Assembly: GCA_021774445.1 (NCBI GenBank)
Contig: JAJFJA010000006.1
Span: 1-64,000 of the forward strand
Reading direction: 5' to 3'
DNA length: 64,000 nt
Source of the DNA: Alphaproteobacteria bacterium
GTDB taxonomy: Bacteria; Pseudomonadota; Alphaproteobacteria; UBA6615
Shown: positions 15,657 through 23,031 of the stretch, piece after piece
Numbering within the stretch: position 1 is the stretch's first letter
Layout: each line of letters opens with the position of its first letter
The notes under the pieces: model-generated
Database searches by the model: none
What the model saw: only the letters and a program-made list of their open reading frames with translations
Told to the model about the DNA's origin: nothing
Program-made: the position numbers and the translations under genes

Positions 15657-17032
15657 TGTGCGAGGGCCTCCGCCACCGCGGCATCCACGGCATCGCCAAG
15701 CCGCTCGACGATGATGTCTATCTCATCCTCAGTGATGATGAATGGCGGCGCCAATAACACGTGATCGCCGCGGCGGCCATCGATCGTCCCGCCACTTGGG
15801 TAACAAATCAACCCGCGCGCCATCGCATGTTGCTTGATCCGCGCATGCAACCGCAGGTCCGGATCGAAGGGTTCCCCGGATGCCCGGTCGGCGACCAGTT
15901 CGATCGCTTGAAAAAGCCCGCGCCCGCGCACATCGCCGACGAAATGATGGTTGCCGAAGCGTGCCGCCAAGCGTTGCTCCAGGATTGATCCCAGCGCCCG
16001 CACCCGTGGCATCATCGCCGGCACCTGCAATTTCCGCTGCACCGCGAGCGCCGCGGCGCAGGCGGTTGCGTGCCCCATGAAGGTATGGCCGTGCACGAAT
16101 TGTCCGGACCCTTCGACAAACGCCTGATGAATCTGATCTGTGATCAGCACCGCCCCGATAGGCTGGTATCCGGCACTCAGCCCTTTGGCGAATACCACCA
16201 TATCCGGCCGCAAGTTTTCCTGCTCGCAGGCATACAAGCTACCGGTGCGCCCCATGCCGCACATGACTTCGTCCAAGATCAGCAGAATGCCGTAGCGATC
16301 GCAGATCTCCCGCACCCGCCGGAAATAGCCGGGTACTGGCGCCACCGCGCCGGCGGTCGCGCCGACCACCGGTTCGGCGATAAAAGCAATCACCGAGTCG
16401 GCGCCAAGCGCCAGGATCTTGGTCTCCAATTCCACCGCCAGCCGCTCCACCATCGCCGCGTCGTCCTCGCCCGGCGCGCGGTAGCGAAAACTGAAGCACG
16501 GTGAGACGTGGTGAGTCTCGATCAGCACATCTTCGTAGCAGGCCCGGCGGGCCGCATTGCCGCCCACCGACAAGGCCCCCAGAGTACTGCCGTGATAGCT
16601 CTGCTCGCGGGCAATGAAGTGGCGCCGCTGTGGCTCGCCGCGCTCGACGAAATACTGCCGCGCCATCTTCAGCGCGGCCTCAACCCCTTCCGATCCGCCG
16701 GAAACGAAGAGCACCCGATCAAGCCCTTCCGGCGCACCCGCGACCAGCAAATCCGCCAATTCCTCCGTTGCCGAACTGGTGAAAAAACCGGAATGGGCGA
16801 ACGCGATGGTGTCGAGTTGACGTTTCATCGCCGCGATCACATCCGGATCGCTGTGCCCGAGGCACGAAACCGCCGCCCCTCCCGAGGCATCGATATACCG
16901 TTTGCCGGTGGTATCCAGCAGATAGACGCCTTCGCCACGCGCGACCACCGCCGGCGTTTTCCCGGCCTGACGATGAAACACCCGGCTGCGGCTAACTTCG
17001 GCGGCCGCCAGCCGTTCTGTCTGACCGCTCAT
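15653..17032 (-). CDS. Class III (omega) PLP-dependent aminotransferase
   Basis: A 459-residue fold-type I aminotransferase. PLP contacts are the VSGGSEGVEAALKMARQYF glycine-rich segment (about residue 110), EQSYHGSTLGALS, LILDEVMCGMGRTG (Asp binding the pyridine nitrogen) and the Schiff-base Lys in VFAKGLSAGYQPIGA (about 285). The family transfers amino groups from omega- or beta-amino acids, amines or diamines. Its start overlaps the RpiR regulator stop (ATGA) and its stop overlaps the BKACE start (ATGA). It therefore probably supplies the beta-keto acid used by BKACE. Confidence 0.9.
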   Translation of the reverse strand: MSGQTERLAAAEVSRSRVFHRQAGKTPAVVARGEGVYLLDTTGKRYIDASGGAAVSCLGHSDPDVIAAMKRQLDTIAFAHSGFFTSSATEELADLLVAGAPEGLDRVLFVSGGSEGVEAALKMARQYFVERGEPQRRHFIAREQSYHGSTLGALSVGGNAARRACYEDVLIETHHVSPCFSFRYRAPGEDDAAMVERLAVELETKILALGADSVIAFIAEPVVGATAGAVAPVPGYFRRVREICDRYGILLILDEVMCGMGRTGSLYACEQENLRPDMVVFAKGLSAGYQPIGAVLITDQIHQAFVEGSGQFVHGHTFMGHATACAAALAVQRKLQVPAMMPRVRALGSILEQRLAARFGNHHFVGDVRGRGLFQAIELVADRASGEPFDPDLRLHARIKQHAMARGLICYPSGGTIDGRRGDHVLLAPPFIITEDEIDIIVERLGDAVDAAVAEALAQ

Positions 17033-17958
17033 TTCGCGCCGCCGGTTGATACCGGTTCCTCATCCGGCCAGTAGGCCGAGAAGCGCTCGAGCTGTTCCTC
17101 ACTTTCCGCCACTGCGGCCAGCGCCCGCGTGCCGCCTTGCGCCAGCAGCAGCGCCACCAAGATTTGCGCCACCGCCACCGCCGGTACAACGGACCGGAAC
17201 AGGGCTGGTCCGCGGCTAGCGACCACCAGAGTATGTTTTGCCAGGGCCGCAACCGGGGACACCGTGCTATCGGTGACGACCACGACCTGCGCCTCCCGTG
17301 CCGCGCCGTAACTCGTGGCCTGAACCACCCCGCGCGTATAGGGCGACAGTGAGAACACCAGCATGGCGTCTCGGCTGTCGATACCGCGCAAATCGTCGGC
17401 AAACGTGCCGCCGGGGCCGTCCAACAGGATGGTACCGCTGCGAAACATGCGGCAGGCATAGTGCACATAGAAGGCCGCCGGATAGAGGCTGCGCAGCCCG
17501 GCCACATAGAGCCGGCGCCCCCCGGACAGGCACTCTGCCGCCGCCGCCAGCCGATCCGCCCCGATCGAGGCCAGGCTCGCCATCAAATTCTCCTGGTCGG
17601 CATGAATCATCTCGGCGGCAAGCGCCTCCAGACCGTCGCCGCGGCGTTGCCCACTGGTCCGTGACTGAATCCGCCGCGCGCGCACGCCATACGCCGGGCC
17701 CGCGCCCCGCAAGCGGTCACGAAAGGCGTCTCGTAGCTGGTCATAGCCGGAACAACCCAGCCGTTTTGCCAACCGCACCATGGTCGCCGGTTGCACCCCG
17801 GCCGCCGCCGCAACCTGTCGCATGGAGCGCAGGGCGGCATCGTCCGGTTGCTCCAGCAAGTACCGCGCGCCAAGCCGAAGCTGCGGACTGAGGCCACCAT
17901 AGGCACCATGCAACCGGGTCAGCACATCTACGTCGATCTCGCCGCCTTGCTCCGACAA
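17029..17958 (-). CDS. RpiR family transcriptional regulator
   Basis: About 309 residues. The N-terminal HTH_6 domain (LSPQLRLGARYLLEQPDDAALRSM, QVAAAAGVQPATMVRLAKRLG) is followed by a SIS phosphosugar-type ligand domain (about 120-270), with LYVAGLRSLYPAAFYVHYACRM and DAMLVFSLSPYTRGVVQAT. Regulators of this type often sense the substrate of the adjacent operon. I place the start at the TTG at 17958, 8 bases after AAGGCGG; a GTG at 17925 is also possible. The open frame runs far upstream into the antisense of apt but that part is not family-like. It is first in the operon and lies next to a TGAAACA inverted repeat, its probable operator. Confidence 0.85.
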   Translation of the reverse strand: MSEQGGEIDVDVLTRLHGAYGGLSPQLRLGARYLLEQPDDAALRSMRQVAAAAGVQPATMVRLAKRLGCSGYDQLRDAFRDRLRGAGPAYGVRARRIQSRTSGQRRGDGLEALAAEMIHADQENLMASLASIGADRLAAAAECLSGGRRLYVAGLRSLYPAAFYVHYACRMFRSGTILLDGPGGTFADDLRGIDSRDAMLVFSLSPYTRGVVQATSYGAAREAQVVVVTDSTVSPVAALAKHTLVVASRGPALFRSVVPAVAVAQILVALLLAQGGTRALAAVAESEEQLERFSAYWPDEEPVSTGGAK

Positions 17959-17999
17959 TGTGGGGCCCGCCTTACGTTTTCCGCCGTTCCTGACCAAAA

Positions 18000-18038
18000 T
18001 GAAACACCTTCCAAGAATATTTTTCAACAAATGTTTCA
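18000..18038. promoter_or_regulatory. Inverted repeat TGAAACA-N25-TGTTTCA, probable RpiR operator/promoter
   Basis: TGAAACA at 18000-18006 and TGTTTCA at 18032-18038 form a 7-bp inverted repeat. Between them lies AT-rich DNA with an imperfect palindrome (GAATATTTTTC), and this is the most AT-rich stretch between rpiR and apt. The position upstream of rpiR suggests autoregulation of the operon. Confidence 0.5.
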
Positions 18039-18144
18039 CTTCGCACCGGAAAAGACATGAACGATTCATCGCCTGTCGCCCACAAAACAGCCGATTGCGC
18101 CTTGTGTGGCCGCCCGGTAGCATCGCCCCTCGGTTCCCCTCGAC

Positions 18145-18672
18145 ATGCCAGGGTCCATGGACATCAAAGACCACATTCGCACGATCTCGGACTTTCCCAA
18201 GCCGGGCATCGAGTTCTATGACATTTCGACTTTGCTGGCCCACCCCAAGGCCTGGCGCCACACCGTTGACTTGCTGGCGGTCGCCATCAGACAGCATGAT
18301 CCCGATATTCTGGTCGGTATCGAGAGCCGTGGTTTTCTGGTCGCCGCCCCGCTGGCCCTTCAGCTCGGCGTCGGTTTCGCCATGGCCCGTAAGAGCGGGA
18401 AGTTGCCCGGCGATACCATTTCCTACACCTATGAGCTGGAATACGGCTCCGACACCATGGAAATGCAGGCCGACGCGGTCTCGCCCGGCCAGCGCGTCGT
18501 CGTGTTGGACGACCTGTTGGCAACCGGCGGCACCGCGGCCGCGGCCATTGCCTTGATCCGCGAAGCCGACGCCAACGTCTGCTCGGCGGCCTTTATCATT
18601 GAACTTGTTGGCCTTGGCGGCCGTGACGAACTGGACGTGCCCCTGACGGCCCTGATCCAGTTCCCGGCCTAA
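18145..18672 (+). CDS. apt: Adenine phosphoribosyltransferase
   Basis: A 175-residue type I phosphoribosyltransferase that converts adenine and PRPP to AMP (purine salvage). It shows the family opening [22 protein letters not shown], the [12 protein letters not shown] loop and the PRPP-binding signature [14 protein letters not shown] (about 120-133). The length is typical. The start may be the ATG at 18145 or the one at 18157 (MDIKDHIR, the usual N-terminus); neither has a strong ribosome site. It is divergent from the RpiR operon and is followed after 25 bases by a FAH-family gene on the same strand. Confidence 0.93.
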   Translation: MPGSMDIKDHIRTISDFPKPGIEFYDISTLLAHPKAWRHTVDLLAVAIRQHDPDILVGIESRGFLVAAPLALQLGVGFAMARKSGKLPGDTISYTYELEYGSDTMEMQADAVSPGQRVVVLDDLLATGGTAAAAIALIREADANVCSAAFIIELVGLGGRDELDVPLTALIQFPA

Positions 18673-18697
18673 CCGCACTCAGCCGTAGGGGACCTAG

Positions 18698-19903
18698 ATG
18701 CGACCCGATCTAACCGACATCCTCCCCCTGAATGCCTCGTCGGCACTACTTATCGGCCGCGCCTGGCGGCCCGGCCCGGCCGGTGGCCGGGACGGCGGGC
18801 CCAGCATCGTCGCCGTTCACGATGACCATGTCATCGACATTACCTCGCAAATCGCGGCGACCTGCTCGGACCTGCTGAACCAGCCGGACCCGGTCGCCCA
18901 TGTCCGCCACGCCCTGGCCGCCGCTACGTCACCGGACAATCTCGGCCCCGTCACCGCCCTCGCCGCCAACAGTGTCCCGGAGCGGCGGGACCCTGAGAAG
19001 CCATACCTATTGGCCCCGGTCGATCTTCAGGCCGTGAAGGCCTGCGGCGTGACCTTTGCCGCCAGCATGTTGGAACGGGTCATCGAAGAACGCGCCGGCG
19101 GCGATCCCGCCGCGGCCGATGATATTCGCCGCACCCTGGTCGCCGAGGTCGGGTCTGACTTGTCGGCGGTGGATCCGGGCTCCGCGTCGGCGGAGCGCCT
19201 TAAGCACTCCCTGCAGGAGCGCAATCTGTGGTCGCAATATCTCGAAGTCGGCATCGGTCCCTATGCCGAAGTCTTCACCAAGAGCCAGCCCCTATCCGCC
19301 GTCGGCGCCGGCGCCGATATTGGGCTCCACCCCGAATCCGGCTGGAACAACCCCGAGCCGGAAATCGCTCTCGCGGTCAATCGGCGCGGCGAGATCGTCG
19401 GCGCCACCCTCGGCAATGACGTCAATTTGCGCGATTTCGAAGGCCGCAGCGCCTTGCTCCTCGGCAAAGCCAAGGACAACAACGGTTCTTGCGCCCTTGG
19501 TCCCTTCATCCGCCTGTTTTGCGACGGTTACGGTCTCGACGACGTCCGCGGCGCCGATATCGCCCTGCACGTCGCCGGTGACGATGGCTTTACCCTCGAT
19601 GCCACCAGCTCCATGAACCAGATCAGCCGCGACCCGGCGGATTTGGTGGCCCAGACCATTGGTGACCACCATCAATATCCCGACGGTCTCGCACTTTTCC
19701 TTGGCACCATGTTTGCGCCGACTAAGGACCGCGACGCCCCGGGCCTCGGCTTCACCCATAAGATCGGCGACGTCGTGACCATTGCCACCCCCACCCTCGG
19801 GCAACTGCGCAACCGCGTCGACCTATCCACCAAGATAGCGCCTTGGGAATTCGGCACGAGCGACCTCTTCCGCAATCTCGCCCGCCGCGGCTTCCTCGGT
19901 TAG
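18698..19903 (+). CDS. Fumarylacetoacetate hydrolase (FAH) family protein
   Basis: A 401-residue protein whose C-terminal 200 residues are the FAH fold. Metal-binding acidic residues lie in NPEPEIALAVNRRGEIVG and GNDVNLRDFEGRSALLLGKAKD. Members with this length and N-terminal domain resemble 2-keto-3-deoxy-sugar-acid dehydratases such as the arabonate-pathway KDA dehydratase. A role in the same sugar-acid route as the lactonase (29490) and dehydratase (30378) is plausible because those genes may once have been closer. The last 31 or so codons exist as a partial second copy at 21737-21829. The stop is followed by a 10-bp hairpin. Confidence 0.8.
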   Translation: MRPDLTDILPLNASSALLIGRAWRPGPAGGRDGGPSIVAVHDDHVIDITSQIAATCSDLLNQPDPVAHVRHALAAATSPDNLGPVTALAANSVPERRDPEKPYLLAPVDLQAVKACGVTFAASMLERVIEERAGGDPAAADDIRRTLVAEVGSDLSAVDPGSASAERLKHSLQERNLWSQYLEVGIGPYAEVFTKSQPLSAVGAGADIGLHPESGWNNPEPEIALAVNRRGEIVGATLGNDVNLRDFEGRSALLLGKAKDNNGSCALGPFIRLFCDGYGLDDVRGADIALHVAGDDGFTLDATSSMNQISRDPADLVAQTIGDHHQYPDGLALFLGTMFAPTKDRDAPGLGFTHKIGDVVTIATPTLGQLRNRVDLSTKIAPWEFGTSDLFRNLARRGFLG

Positions 19904-19911
19904 CGACGCGT

Positions 19912-19951
19912 GCAACGGGCCGAGATGGCACGCGACCACCTGGCCCGTTGC
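19912..19951. terminator. Hairpin between convergent FAH and AhpD-like genes
   Basis: GCAACGGGCC (19912-19921) pairs perfectly with GGCCCGTTGC (19942-19951) across a 20-base loop. It fills the gap between the FAH stop and the end of the oppositely oriented AhpD-like gene. No T-run is present, so a transcript-end structure is inferred only from position. Confidence 0.45.
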
Positions 19952-19959
19952 CGCCGCGA

Positions 19960-20526
19960 TTAGGCGGCCTTCGACGCGGGCTTGGTCCAAGTAAATCGCT
20001 TGAACACATCGTCGACGGGTGTATCGACAATGTGGTTGGTGTAGTTCGACAGCACCTTGTGGGCGATCACTGTGATGATCTCGAGCACGTTTTGCTTCGT
20101 GAAGCCCGCGGCCAGAAAGGCCGCAAGTTCCTCAGGCGAGACCCAACCGCGGTTTTCGGTCAGCGCCAGCGTGAAGACCCGCAAGGCCTCCAGCTTCGCA
20201 TCCTCGTAGGTCCCGACCGCGCGCGCGGTTTCGATCACCGCCTCCGGCACTTTTTCGCCCTTGGCCAGAAACGTGTGGGCGGCCATGCAGTAGTGGCAAT
20301 CGTGATAGGCGTTGATCGTGAACCAAACCACATGACGCTCTGTCGGGGTGAAACTCGACCGCATCAGCAAGCTGCCGAGGGCGTCATAGGCTTCGACCGC
20401 GATTGGCGCTTCGGCGAGCACGCCGTAGAGATTCGGAATGCCACCGAAACGCTGTTCAGCGGTTTCGAGTAGCGCGCGGCTCGCAGCCGGTGCTGAATCG
20501 GCGGTGTGGACTGTAAATGTCGTCAT
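19960..20526 (-). CDS. AhpD/carboxymuconolactone-decarboxylase-like (CMD) family protein
   Basis: About 188 residues. It has the CMD/AhpD motif with redox Cys pair and proton relay His: NAYHDCHYCMAAHTFLAKG. AhpD-type proteins act as peroxidase-linked disulfide reductases or lactone decarboxylases; the CxxC suggests the redox type. It starts at the ATG at 20526 after AGGAGAGACCCA. A TetR-like operator (20545-20559) lies 18 bases upstream of that ATG and recurs before the next two genes, so the three leftward genes appear to be one regulon. Its last eight or so codons are also found in part at 21837-21860. Confidence 0.82.
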   Translation of the reverse strand: MTTFTVHTADSAPAASRALLETAEQRFGGIPNLYGVLAEAPIAVEAYDALGSLLMRSSFTPTERHVVWFTINAYHDCHYCMAAHTFLAKGEKVPEAVIETARAVGTYEDAKLEALRVFTLALTENRGWVSPEELAAFLAAGFTKQNVLEIITVIAHKVLSNYTNHIVDTPVDDVFKRFTWTKPASKAA

Positions 20527-20544
20527 TGGGTCTCTCCTTTTCAT

Positions 20545-20559
20545 TGACCGATTGGTCTA
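20545..20559. promoter_or_regulatory. TetR-like operator 1
   Basis: TGACCGATTGGTCTA has inverted arms GACC/GGTC. The flank TCTAGGTTTCGTCAAAA continues the similarity to operator 2 at 20997. It precedes the AhpD-like gene. Confidence 0.55.
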
Positions 20560-20576
20560 GGTTTCGTCAAAATAAT

Positions 20577-20996
20577 TTAGTGCAGATGGAAGACCTTGTT
20601 CGTGATCTGCCACGCGCCGCGGACCTTCAGCAGTGTGAACAAGTCGGTGAACCGGTTACCGGTCCAGTTGTCGAGTTCCAGCCGTACGGTGGCCGCGGTA
20701 TCGACAAGATCGATGCTGGCGATTCGTGCCTGGAGCTCCGGCGCTGGACCGTTCGCGTCACTCCAGGCAAAAAACTGCTGGATGGGACCGGCGAACAGGT
20801 CGTCGCCGACATAACCGAAAATCGTCGCATCCGCGTGGAAGGCCGCTCTCATCTCGTCGCCGCTGCCCGACCTGGCACCGTCGATGTAGCGCTGGACGGT
20901 TTTGGCGATCGCCTCATAGTCGCCCATCTTCGTCGGTTCACCGCTCATCGGACTGAGGCTTCGTGGGTCAACATTTTCACTATCACTTCCTTTCAT
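20577..20996 (-). CDS. SnoaL/NTF2-like small protein
   Basis: Up to 139 residues. The core (YEAIAKTVQRYIDGARSGSGDEMRAAFHADATIFGYVG, then TAATVRLELDNWTGNRFTDLFTLLK and WQITNKVFH) is a cone-shaped NTF2-like/putative lumazine-binding fold often found in small hydrolases, isomerases or ligand-binding proteins. The start is uncertain: the ATG at 20996 has no ribosome site in front, and in-frame ATGs at 20948 and 20927 also fit. It lies between the AhpD-like and TetR genes. An operator-like site abuts its 5' end. The specific function is unknown. Confidence 0.72.
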   Translation of the reverse strand: MKGSDSENVDPRSLSPMSGEPTKMGDYEAIAKTVQRYIDGARSGSGDEMRAAFHADATIFGYVGDDLFAGPIQQFFAWSDANGPAPELQARIASIDLVDTAATVRLELDNWTGNRFTDLFTLLKVRGAWQITNKVFHLH

Positions 20997-21011
20997 GGAC
21001 TGATCGATCTA
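20997..21011. promoter_or_regulatory. TetR-like operator 2
   Basis: GGACTGATCGATCTA, followed by GGTTTCATCAAAAA, is a near copy of operator 1 and lies directly before the NTF2-like gene. Confidence 0.5.
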
Positions 21012-21029
21012 GGTTTCATCAAAAAAATG

Positions 21030-21623
21030 TTAGGCGGTCTTGAGTACCGACAGTGCGCCAGCCACGATGCCTCGGGGCACCGTCGGCGTTTCCGTCACCC
21101 GGCCGATCAAGCCGAGTCCCTGATGTACGCTCATAAACAGGCGCGCGAGGTTCCTCACATTTGTCGTTGCCTTCAACTCGCCCTCCGATTGCGCCCGCGC
21201 GAACGCCTTGGAGTAGGCACGTTCGACGAACTGCATATGATCGCGGAGGACGCCGGCGATCTCCGCATCGTCCGTGCGAAATTGCGCCATGCTCACACCC
21301 AGCAAGCAGCCTCGACTCATCGGCGCGGAATGCTCTGCCGCCAACGCCCGCATTGCCGCCCGCACATTCTCCAACGCCGGTTTGTCCGGATTGTTGAGCC
21401 GCCGAGAAAGCGCGCCGCCGATGATCTGCGAATACCGATTCAGCGCCGCGACGTAGAGCGCCCGCTTATTACCGAACGTGTCGTACAGGCTCTTCCGGCT
21501 GATCTGCATGGTTTCCAACAATTCGGTCAGCCCCGTCCCGGCATACCCCTTCGCCCAGAACAGCTGCATCGCCCTGTCGAGCGCGATATCCGGATCGAAT
21601 TGCTTGTCGGGTCCTCTTGTCAT
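21030..21623 (-). CDS. TetR/AcrR family regulator of the AhpD/NTF2 cluster
   Basis: A 197-residue repressor. The HTH is in the N-terminal 60 residues (ALDRAMQLFWAKGYAGTGLTELLETMQISRKSLYDTFGNKRALY), typical of the YxaF/AcuR-like TetR subgroup. The C-terminal domain is ligand-binding with a Cys in SRGCLLGVSMAQF. A palindrome-like site at 21645-21657 lies 22 bases before its ATG, and related sites precede the next two genes, so autoregulation plus control of the downstream enzymes is likely. The inducer is not predictable. Confidence 0.88.
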   Translation of the reverse strand: MTRGPDKQFDPDIALDRAMQLFWAKGYAGTGLTELLETMQISRKSLYDTFGNKRALYVAALNRYSQIIGGALSRRLNNPDKPALENVRAAMRALAAEHSAPMSRGCLLGVSMAQFRTDDAEIAGVLRDHMQFVERAYSKAFARAQSEGELKATTNVRNLARLFMSVHQGLGLIGRVTETPTVPRGIVAGALSVLKTA

Positions 21624-21644
21624 GAGTCCAACATAGGAAACAGA

Positions 21645-21657
21645 AACCGATCAGTCA
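21645..21657. promoter_or_regulatory. TetR-like operator 3 (own promoter)
   Basis: AACCGATCAGTCA, in reverse complement TGACTGATCGGTT, matches operators 1 and 2. It lies 22 bases upstream of the tetR ATG. Confidence 0.5.
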
Positions 21658-21688
21658 AGGTTTTCCGACAATCAGCTAACGGACAAGC

Positions 21689-21738
21689 TAAGCCAGCACC
21701 GGCGCCAAGCGATCCAGGGCTTTTGACAGGGTCTCCGG
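21689..21738 (-). pseudogene. Remnant of an aminotransferase 3' end
   Basis: Fifty bases encode SPETLSKALDRLAPVLA and stop on the minus strand. This matches the C-terminus of the class I aminotransferase ending at 28148 (TPETLSKALDRLEPALA) at 14 of 17 residues. At DNA level it is only about three-quarters identical, with many silent changes, so it appears to descend from a different homologue. It is joined directly to the FAH remnant. Confidence 0.75.
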
Positions 21739-21829
21739 CGACGTCGTGACCATTGTCACCCCCACCTTCGGACAACTGCGCAACCGCGTCGCCCTATCCA
21801 CCAAGATAGCGCCCTGGGAATTCGGCACG
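21737..21829 (+). pseudogene. Remnant of the FAH gene 3' end
   Basis: Ninety-three bases match 19766-19858 of the FAH gene with five substitutions (88/93). The reading frame is retained (DVVTIVTPTFGQLRNRVALSTK...) but it lacks the gene's start and stop. Bases 21837-21860 continue with a partial match to 19965-19988, the end of the AhpD-like gene. Together with the FAH gene it makes a direct repeat around the AhpD/NTF2/TetR cluster. Confidence 0.85.
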
Positions 21830-21902
21830 GCTCGACCGCCCTTCGACGCGAGCCTGGTCCGCGAGGCTGAAGACACGCCGCGAAACCACGGGTCGCGGTA
21901 CT

Positions 21903-22316
21903 CTAAGCCGGCCGTGGTCCGGTGTTACCGGCGCCGGCACGAAAACTGATCATCGCAATGCCCACCCAAACAAGACTGCGAAGCGTCATCGCGGCAACCG
22001 TGCGCATCTCGTAGGCGCCGCCAGTCCAAATATGAACCCCGAAGGCCGCGAAAACGAGCAGTGTTAGCGTTGCTATGAACACCGCCAGCCAAACCGCCCA
22101 TGCTGTCCTTAGGACGAGCCCGACGCCTGCGGCGACATAGGCAAATCCGGCGCCAAAGTTAAACCATAGGACGAACGGCACGGCGTCGCCTGCGGCGGCG
22201 CGGGCCAAGGGGTCTCCGAACAGCGCACGCCCACCGGAAAGGATGGTAACCACACCGAACAGAAACGCGATGCCCCCTGCCACCCTGAGTGCCAGGGTTA
22301 CTTTATTTTCGCTCAT
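21903..22316 (-). CDS. Four-helix membrane protein of unknown function
   Basis: A 137-residue protein with four hydrophobic helices: about 8-28, 46-70, 75-95 and 108-128. No signature motif was recognised. Its start overlaps the stop of the ABC ATPase gene (ATGA at 22313-22316), so it is translated from the exporter operon and may be an accessory subunit. A DoxX-like or small integral-membrane family is possible but cannot be asserted. Confidence 0.65.
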   Translation of the reverse strand: MSENKVTLALRVAGGIAFLFGVVTILSGGRALFGDPLARAAAGDAVPFVLWFNFGAGFAYVAAGVGLVLRTAWAVWLAVFIATLTLLVFAAFGVHIWTGGAYEMRTVAAMTLRSLVWVGIAMISFRAGAGNTGPRPA

Positions 22317-23029
22317 GCTCCGGATCCTTCGTTGCCATCCAGCCGCCCATCTCTCAGGTGAAAGATGTGATCGAAGCGGTCGAAGATCTTTTCGTCGTGG
22401 GTAACGGCGAGGATCGCCGCCTGCTGCTCGGTCGCCACTTTGCGCAGCAGGTCCATCACGATCCCTGCCCGTTGAGAATCGAGCGCCGCCGTGGGCTCGT
22501 CCGCGAGGATAATGCGGGGCCGGTTGGCGAGCGCCCGGGCAATCGCCACGCGCTGCGCCTCGCCGCCCGACAGCTTGGCGGGCATCGCGTCCTTGCGGTG
22601 TCCAACCTCCAGATAGTCCAAGAGCTCGACCGCCCGCCTTTTCGATTCCGCCGTATCGAACCCGGCCAGGCTGAGCACCACGGCGACGTTATCGGTGCTG
22701 TTGAGGAAGGGGAGAAGGTTGTGGAACTGGAAGATGAACCCGACTTTTTCGAGCCGCAGCTTGCGCAAATCGGATCGCAGCCAGCGCCCGTCATAGACGA
22801 CCTCGCCATCGAGGCTCAGCCAGCCGGTGCTCGGCTCCAGGATGCACCCGATGACGTTCAGCAGCGTGGTTTTCCCCGATCCGCTCGGGCCGAGCAACGC
22901 AACCACATGACCGGGGTGGACTTCCAGGCTCACATCGCGCAGGGCATCGACGCGGGTCTCACCTTCGCCGAAGTGCTTCGAAACATGCCGTACCTCGACA
23001 AGCGGGTATTCCGGAACCGGATTGGTCAT
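22313..23029 (-). CDS. ABC exporter ATPase (DevA/LolD/MacB-like)
   Basis: About 238 residues. Walker A is [11 protein letters not shown], the signature is [15 protein letters not shown], and Walker B is [12 protein letters not shown] with the switch His in AVTHD. This combination is the MacB/LolD/DevA group that works with FtsX-type permeases. The ATG at 23029 lies 2 bases after the permease stop; the longer frame is not family-like. It follows the HlyD and permease genes in the order of DevBCA exporters. Confidence 0.9.
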   Translation of the reverse strand: MTNPVPEYPLVEVRHVSKHFGEGETRVDALRDVSLEVHPGHVVALLGPSGSGKTTLLNVIGCILEPSTGWLSLDGEVVYDGRWLRSDLRKLRLEKVGFIFQFHNLLPFLNSTDNVAVVLSLAGFDTAESKRRAVELLDYLEVGHRKDAMPAKLSGGEAQRVAIARALANRPRIILADEPTAALDSQRAGIVMDLLRKVATEQQAAILAVTHDEKIFDRFDHIFHLRDGRLDGNEGSGA

Positions 23030-23031
23030 TG

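Noticed and set aside
17959..18678. N-terminal extension of the RpiR frame across apt
   Set aside because: The extension is antisense to apt, crosses the promoter region and has no RpiR similarity.
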